DNA of 17,977 nt, taken from NCBI GenBank assembly GCA_902771745.1, contig CACXYG010000012.1, positions 1 to 17,977 of the forward strand, in the 5' to 3' direction. Made by a program: the position numbers and the translations under genes. This document shows, in pieces, positions 13,376 through 17,977 of the stretch. Numbering within the stretch: the stretch's first letter is position 1; every line of letters starts with the position of its first letter. This DNA comes from an uncultured Erysipelotrichaceae bacterium. GTDB taxonomy: Bacteria > Bacillota_I > Bacilli_A > RFN20 > CAG-288. A model generated the notes under the pieces. That model ran no database searches. It saw nothing but the letters and a program-made list of their open reading frames with translations, and was not told the DNA's origin.

Positions 13376-14995
13376 TTACTCCTTAGTTTCTACAGAAGTT
13401 GGTAATACAGAGATTTCCGTTACTTCTTCATCAGAAGAGAAGTGAAGGTTATGTTGTTCATCTTCTTTCATGGTGGTACCAGAAGGCTGCATACGTAATA
13501 ATTCGGCTTGTAATTTTTCTTGCTCTTTCATCTTTTTACGATCTAAGCGCATCTGCTTACGCATGTTTCTCTTTTTCTGTTTGTTTTCTTGAACTTCCAT
13601 ATCCTGCTTGGCTTCTAGCTGGATTTCTGCATCTGGTTTCTCTTTTTCCAGTTCCTTTGCGACTTCCACCTGAATCTGAGCAAGATGTTTACGCTGCTCT
13701 TCTAAAAGAGAACTCAGGTCTTTATCCTCCGATACTTCCACAACGGTCTCTTTTTGATCCATCATGCTGGCACGGATTTTTTTGAAGGATTCATTGACTT
13801 GTTTTCTGGTGAGTAAACGAAGTTTCTTCTTGTTTGGTTGATAGACGGAATTCAAATAAGTCTGAGTCGACTCATCTTCTTGAATGTTGGTGATTTCTAA
13901 ATCGTAGATGGTGGCGGTGTTAGAAAGAAGTTCGTGACGCTTTGGAGCACCCCTATATAATAATAAGGATAATAGACCGATGATGAATAATAAATAGAAA
14001 GTGACACTTCTCCACAACAAGTTGGCAGCCGAAGCCAAACTGGAACTCTCTGCTCCTAAAAAATAAGTGTAAGCGGACTGGAACATGACTTCTGGCGCAC
14101 CGACATTGATAAAGGACGAGACGACATCGACATAACCGGTACCAAATAAGGATTGGGCAAAACTGAGATGAGATAAATCAGCATTCAGTGACCAAAAGAT
14201 GATATAAGGAATAACACCCAGAAGGAATCTCTTGATGAGATTAGAAGCAAAAAGAACGATGACTAAAGGAATATTGTGGAAAAGTCTTTTCATTTCCACT
14301 CGATAGGTAGCAAACTGCAACGTCAATCTGCGTCTGGTGACTTCCGGATTTCTTAAGATATGAAGTCTAGCTAGGAAATTGATACCGGTATTTAAGACAA
14401 AACGATGCATGCCACGCCAGAATCCCAAACCGAGAATCAAACCTAAGAAGACTAACTGAACCACCAAAGCGATGATACAGATGACAACCAGTGGCAATCC
14501 ACCAAGAAGGTCGATCGGAATATCTTTGACATAAGGATAACCAAAGATGACCATGACCAGGGAATAGATGATCAAGGATATCTGGAAGATCAGATAGTTC
14601 ATGGTGATAACACTTGCAGCTTGGGCGGATTTGACTTCTTGTTTGGTAAAGGTGTAAGCCTGGACAATGCTCGCACCACTTTTGATAAAGACACCGACTA
14701 CCTGCCCGACACAGACATTGATTAAACCCTGATGGAATTTGTATCGTCCGTTATAGAGTCTGGATAATAAAGTGATGTTCAGACCATCCAAAAGAAGTGT
14801 CACCAACAAGGTAAGAATGGCAAGTAACAAAGGAAAGAAACTTGCTTTTCCCATCAACGCGAAGGTTGAGGCTGGATCATCTTTTAAGATATAGATAATT
14901 GCAAAAACCATCAAACCGGCAAAGAAGGTAACTTCTATTGCCAGCTTGATGTGTTTTCCTTTTTGCTTCTTGGTTGTGTCTAAAGAGGTCGACAT
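13376..14995 (-). CDS. Flippase-like membrane protein (LPG synthase TM/YbhN superfamily) with long charged tail
   Basis: Residues 1-350 form a polytopic membrane domain with about eight hydrophobic segments (near 17-37, 52-72, 90-108, 131-153, 165-192, 241-269, 285-305 and 326-347). It matches the lysylphosphatidylglycerol-synthetase TM-region superfamily (the MprF flippase domain, AglD, YbhN). Visible marks are the GxxVGVFIKSGAS loop and the FINVGAPEVMF segment, the place where relatives have a GG-x-E motif. There is no catalytic aminoacyl-transfer domain, so it is not a full MprF. Residues 351-539 are a hydrophilic tail with a probable coiled coil (about 425-500), alternating acidic and very basic stretches (KQKKRNMRKQMRLDRKK) and an acidic end. 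The ATG follows the gltX stop by one base with no Shine-Dalgarno sequence, suggesting reinitiation. It probably moves or binds a lipid, but the substrate is unknown. Confidence 0.75.
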   Translation of the reverse strand: MSTSLDTTKKQKGKHIKLAIEVTFFAGLMVFAIIYILKDDPASTFALMGKASFFPLLLAILTLLVTLLLDGLNITLLSRLYNGRYKFHQGLINVCVGQVVGVFIKSGASIVQAYTFTKQEVKSAQAASVITMNYLIFQISLIIYSLVMVIFGYPYVKDIPIDLLGGLPLVVICIIALVVQLVFLGLILGLGFWRGMHRFVLNTGINFLARLHILRNPEVTRRRLTLQFATYRVEMKRLFHNIPLVIVLFASNLIKRFLLGVIPYIIFWSLNADLSHLSFAQSLFGTGYVDVVSSFINVGAPEVMFQSAYTYFLGAESSSLASAANLLWRSVTFYLLFIIGLLSLLLYRGAPKRHELLSNTATIYDLEITNIQEDESTQTYLNSVYQPNKKKLRLLTRKQVNESFKKIRASMMDQKETVVEVSEDKDLSSLLEEQRKHLAQIQVEVAKELEKEKPDAEIQLEAKQDMEVQENKQKKRNMRKQMRLDRKKMKEQEKLQAELLRMQPSGTTMKEDEQHNLHFSSDEEVTEISVLPTSVETKE

Positions 14996-14998
14996 TAT

Positions 14999-16672
14999 TT
15001 ATAAAGCGGCTTTGACGGCTTCAACACGTCTAGCGGCTTCTTCTTTACCTAAAATCTTTAAGACATCGAAGAGTTTTGGAGACTGGGTAGAAGCGCAGAT
15101 GGCGATTCTGATGATAGAGATGCAATCCGCATACCAACCGTTGTAGTCGGCTGGGTTCTTCTTATAGACCTTTCTATCATCGCAGAAATTATGTCTGGTA
15201 CCTAAGGCCTTCATGTCGTTAAACCAACTGCTTTCATCCTGCGCTTCGACATTCCAGGAAGCGATGAAGTCATCTAAGACAGCCTTGATGACATCGTGAT
15301 TTAAGGATTCGTTGAATGGAAGTGGGTTAGCCTTGATAAGGGCGTTGTAGTCTTCTGGATAGAAGAACTTGATCTTTTCTTCGACATCAGAGAACTTCTC
15401 ATAGTCTTTTCTTGGCTTTTCCTGTTCTCTTTCGATGTTGATGATGGATTCAAATAAATCTCTGTTGCTATCGATTCTAGCAGCCAAAGAGGCATTATAT
15501 TCCTTAGCCCATTCATAGCATTCATCAGTAAAGGTAGTCTTATCGTAGTTGGCAAGTAATTCCTTGGAGATGTTGTTTAACTTTGGCATATCAAAGAGAG
15601 CGCCATCTAAAGAGAACTTGTCAAAAGAAAGGGTGAATTCAGAAACAGGAGCTTTTGGATTTTCCATCATCCAGGCTTCGAAGTTGGAGTTGGCGATGGT
15701 TAAAAGATAACGGATGACACCATCCTTGGGATAACCTTCCTGTAAGAAGTAGGAAACAGCGGCTTCTGGATCTTTACGCTTGGAGAGTTTTCTCTTGTTA
15801 CCAGTGTCTTTATCATTGACCATGATGACTGGTAAATGCGCATATCTTGGGGCTTTCCAACCCATAGTTTCAAATAATTCAAGATGGATTGGAAGAGAGG
15901 AAATCCATTCTTCACCACGGGTGATGACCGTGGTGCCCATGAAGTGGTCATCAACCAAATGAGCAAAGTGATAGGTTGGAAGACCATCGGCTTTGTAGAT
16001 GACGATATCCTGATAGTTTTCCGTCAGATCCATATCACCACGGATTTCATCGTGGGCTTTGACGTGATTTTCAGCGTTGCCCTTAGACTTGAAACGGATG
16101 ACATATGGCTTACCTTCCTTGATGAGCTGGATATATTCATCATTGGATAAGGTTCTATACTTGGCGTATTCACCATAATAACCAGGAACGACCTTGTTGG
16201 CCTGCTGGACTTCTCTTAACTGTTCTAATTCTTCCTTAGAGCAGAAATCTGGATAAGCTCTACCCTTCTTGATGAGTTCCTTGATGCAGACTTTGTAGAT
16301 GTTGGCTCTCTGAGACTGGACATAAGGACCATAGATACCTTCTTCATGGTCGCCATAATAACCTTCATCAGCGACGATGCCGAAATTCTTCAACTGTTTG
16401 ACTAAGTCTAAACCAGTACCAGCGATTTCTCTCTTCTGGTCGGTGTCTTCCAAACGGAAGTAGTAGACACCGTGTGACTGCTTAGCAAAACTGTAAGCAA
16501 TCAAAGCGGTGAAAAGAGAACCGGTATGTAAGAAACCGGTTGGGGAAGGGGCAAAACGAGTGACTTCAGCACCCTCTGGTAACTGACGGACGGGATAACG
16601 TTTTTCTAAATCCTTGATCGTTTCTTTCACATCAGGGAAGATGAGATCAGCAAGTTCTTTGTTTGTAGCCAT
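14999..16672 (-). CDS. gltX: Glutamyl-tRNA synthetase
   Basis: This class I synthetase charges tRNA-Glu (and possibly tRNA-Gln) with glutamate. The 557 residues are longer than the 470-490 of many bacteria and resemble the long form seen in some Clostridia and relatives, with about 37 residues before the Rossmann core. The HIGH equivalent is HTGS at 49-52 in RFAPSPTGFLHTG, and the KMSKS equivalent is KLSKR at 295-299. VYYFRLEDTDQKR, YHFAHLVDDHFMGTTVITRGEEW and LPVIM are typical of GluRS. The C-terminal helical anticodon-binding region is more divergent. AAGGAG (16683-16688) lies ten bases before the ATG, and the gene begins 23 nt after the YitT-family gene. Whether it is discriminating cannot be told from the window. 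Confidence 0.95.
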   Translation of the reverse strand: MATNKELADLIFPDVKETIKDLEKRYPVRQLPEGAEVTRFAPSPTGFLHTGSLFTALIAYSFAKQSHGVYYFRLEDTDQKREIAGTGLDLVKQLKNFGIVADEGYYGDHEEGIYGPYVQSQRANIYKVCIKELIKKGRAYPDFCSKEELEQLREVQQANKVVPGYYGEYAKYRTLSNDEYIQLIKEGKPYVIRFKSKGNAENHVKAHDEIRGDMDLTENYQDIVIYKADGLPTYHFAHLVDDHFMGTTVITRGEEWISSLPIHLELFETMGWKAPRYAHLPVIMVNDKDTGNKRKLSKRKDPEAAVSYFLQEGYPKDGVIRYLLTIANSNFEAWMMENPKAPVSEFTLSFDKFSLDGALFDMPKLNNISKELLANYDKTTFTDECYEWAKEYNASLAARIDSNRDLFESIINIEREQEKPRKDYEKFSDVEEKIKFFYPEDYNALIKANPLPFNESLNHDVIKAVLDDFIASWNVEAQDESSWFNDMKALGTRHNFCDDRKVYKKNPADYNGWYADCISIIRIAICASTQSPKLFDVLKILGKEEAARRVEAVKAAL

Positions 16673-16695
16673 AATAATAACTCTCCTTTATATGT

Positions 16696-17778
16696 TTATT
16701 CGATTGGACGGATATAGAAACGTCCGTAGACTTGATGTAAGTTTGTGACGGTGACAAAGGCAAGAGGATCCGCTTTTTTCACAATCTGGGTTGCCTTGTT
16801 AACCTCGTTTTTGGATACGACCATGACAATCATCAAACGTCTTTGACCAGTATAGGCGCCCTTGGCTTCGACGATGGTTGCACTGTGTGGGAAAGCGTGA
16901 ATCAGGATTTGAGGAATGGTCTCATTGGAAGTGAAAATCTGCAATTGCTGTTTCTTGTTCTTGATGTTGAGCAAGTCAAGGACATTGGTAGAAACAAACA
17001 GATAAATCAAAGTGTACAGAGCGTAACGGATGATTTCGGAACTGGCCTGTGGATTGACAACAGGGTTGGCAACGTGGGCGATGATGCCGAATAAGACGTT
17101 AGCCATAATGACACAACCATTGATGAAGAAAGAGAAGTGACCAGCACCAGTGGATTTCTTTTCCGCGACATAGAAACTGAGAACATCAGTACCACCCGCA
17201 GAGGTGTTGATCATCATAGCCAAGCCAGAAGCGATACCGGTGGTGATACCACCAAAGATACATCTGGCGATCATATCGTCATAAATGTTGATGATGTTGT
17301 AGACCCATTCATCAGGGATGATGTAGTTGAAGATAGAGACCAAAGCGACGTTGATGAGGGTAAAGATGGTGAATTGCTTGGAAATCTTAAACCAGGCAAG
17401 GATGATAAGAGGGACATTCAAGATGAAGTAGAGAATAGAGATGACACTGGCTTCAATCGCTCTTAAATCACCAAAGATATTGATGAATTTGACGAGTGCC
17501 TGTGAAACACCAGAAGCACCGCCAGAGACAAGATGGGTGACACCTGCAGCGTTGACGATTTCCGTAGCGGCTTCTAAGGTCACTCCTCTTGATTCCATCG
17601 TCCAGTGAATGGCGCAATTTAACGATGGGTTGATGAAGGCTCTAAAGCCCCAGGCGAAGACGAAACAGCTGATGGCAGTGATGAAAAACTTCCAAGCCCA
17701 ATCCAAACCTCTTTTGGCTTTGGGGTAATCAAACAAAACGTCATCGACTCGACTCAATTGTTTTTTGAACCAACTCAT
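16696..17778 (-). CDS. YitT-family membrane protein (YitT plus DUF2179)
   Basis: The protein of 360 residues has a polytopic N-terminal domain with five or six membrane segments and the glycine-rich YitT motifs LVSGGASGVSQALVKF, GGITTGIASGLAMMINTSAGGTDVL and TGAGHFSFFING. A C-terminal cytoplasmic DUF2179 domain of about 80 residues follows (LQIFTSNETIPQILIH, ATIVEAKGAYTGQRRLMIVMVV, DPLAFVTVTNLHQVYGRF). The family is common in Bacillota; its function is not firmly known. An ATG at 17829 would add 17 residues, but that codon lies inside the -10 box of the likely promoter and has no Shine-Dalgarno sequence. I therefore choose the ATG at 17778, which begins MSWFKKQ, with AGGT about ten bases upstream. 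It is the first gene of the gltX operon. Confidence 0.9.
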   Translation of the reverse strand: MSWFKKQLSRVDDVLFDYPKAKRGLDWAWKFFITAISCFVFAWGFRAFINPSLNCAIHWTMESRGVTLEAATEIVNAAGVTHLVSGGASGVSQALVKFINIFGDLRAIEASVISILYFILNVPLIILAWFKISKQFTIFTLINVALVSIFNYIIPDEWVYNIINIYDDMIARCIFGGITTGIASGLAMMINTSAGGTDVLSFYVAEKKSTGAGHFSFFINGCVIMANVLFGIIAHVANPVVNPQASSEIIRYALYTLIYLFVSTNVLDLLNIKNKKQQLQIFTSNETIPQILIHAFPHSATIVEAKGAYTGQRRLMIVMVVSKNEVNKATQIVKKADPLAFVTVTNLHQVYGRFYIRPIE

Positions 17779-17824
17779 AATAAAATTTACCTGTATATAA
17801 TCTATGCTAGTTTTAGCCTTAAAT

Positions 17825-17852
17825 ATCATAGTATTTTCTAAAATAAAATCAA
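17825..17852 (-). promoter_or_regulatory. Candidate promoter of the YitT-gltX-recX-yhaM operon
   Basis: On the minus strand TTGATT (17852-17847) and TATGAT (17830-17825) are spaced by 16 nt, matching four and five of six consensus bases. Transcription would start near 17818, giving a leader of about 40 nt to the chosen ATG at 17778. Confidence 0.6.
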
Positions 17853-17871
17853 TTATAAGATGAACTTTTGT

Positions 17872-17899
17872 TATTAAATGTTACCTTTCATATTAAATG
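17872..17899. repeat. Direct repeat of a 9-nt motif upstream of the promoter
   Basis: The 9-nt string TATTAAATG occurs at 17872-17880 and 17891-17899, 19 bp apart, just upstream of the -35 box. The spacing of nearly two helical turns could suit a DNA-binding protein, but in AT-rich DNA it may be chance. The rest of the stretch to the window end (17830-17977) shows no gene. Confidence 0.35.
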
Positions 17900-17977
17900 C
17901 GACAAATGACATAGGTTCCATTGATACAGGTAAGAAACACCTATATTCCAAGAGATGAAACTAGCTTATATCTGATG

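Noticed and set aside
13399..13785. 128-codon plus-strand open frame opposite the flippase tail
   Set aside because: It mirrors the low-complexity Lys/Glu-rich tail on the other strand, which naturally yields a Leu/Phe/Ser-rich open frame. There is no ribosome binding site or family.
17920..17960. Hairpin-like AGGT/ACCT repeats near the right edge as a riboswitch or terminator
   Set aside because: The pairings are four to six bases with bulges, have no T tract, and match no leader motif I know.
1..17977. A defence island, biosynthetic cluster, CRISPR array or mobile element
   Set aside because: No transposase, integrase, phage, nuclease-defence or synthase genes and no regular repeats are present. 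The only partial candidate, the DUF4143 ATPase at the left edge, is cut off and not linked to other accessory genes in the window.

Overview
The window reads as chromosomal DNA from a low-GC Gram-positive bacterium (Bacillota). AGGAGG-type ribosome binding sites, a tsaE-tsaB-rimI-tsaD block in the Bacillus ydiBCDE order, a YhaM-type exoribonuclease, RecX, a YitT/DUF2179 membrane protein and a type III glutamine synthetase all fit this. TGA is used as a stop (tsaB, rimI), so the code is not the Mycoplasma/Spiroplasma one. An uncultured gut member of the Bacilli (Erysipelotrichia- or RF39-like) is my guess from gene content; I cannot prove it. Every gene except the partial first one lies on the minus strand.

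Layout, left to right. Positions 1-506 hold the 3' end of a plus-strand DUF4143 ATPase-type gene. It converges on a type III glutamine synthetase gene (586-2668, minus), and a short shared hairpin terminator lies between them (534-560). The glutamine synthetase gene is broken by a frameshift that coincides with an apparent loss of about ten codons. Its upstream region (2669-2925) holds the terminator of the next operon, a GlnR-like palindrome and a second terminator-like hairpin.

From 10550 down to 2926 is one probable seven-gene operon. It has an extended -10 promoter at 10586-10594 and a terminator at 2889-2915. In transcription order it encodes an unknown acidic two-TM protein, TsaE, TsaB, RimI, TsaD, AsnRS, an unknown single-TM exported protein and GalE. 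TsaE, TsaB and TsaD make the t6A37 modification on tRNAs that read ANN codons, which include the tRNA-Asn charged by the adjacent AsnRS.

From 17778 down to 10698 is a second probable operon, with a promoter at 17825-17852 and a terminator at 10662-10683. It encodes a YitT-family membrane protein, GluRS, a YbhN/MprF-type flippase-like membrane protein with a long charged cytoplasmic tail, RecX, YhaM and an unknown seven-TM protein. Gaps within both operons are short or negative, and several starts are translationally coupled.

I see no tRNA, rRNA, insertion sequence, CRISPR array, phage gene or defence island. Most of the window is housekeeping. The parts worth a second look are the lesion and leader of the glutamine synthetase gene and the three or four membrane proteins of unknown role embedded in the housekeeping operons.
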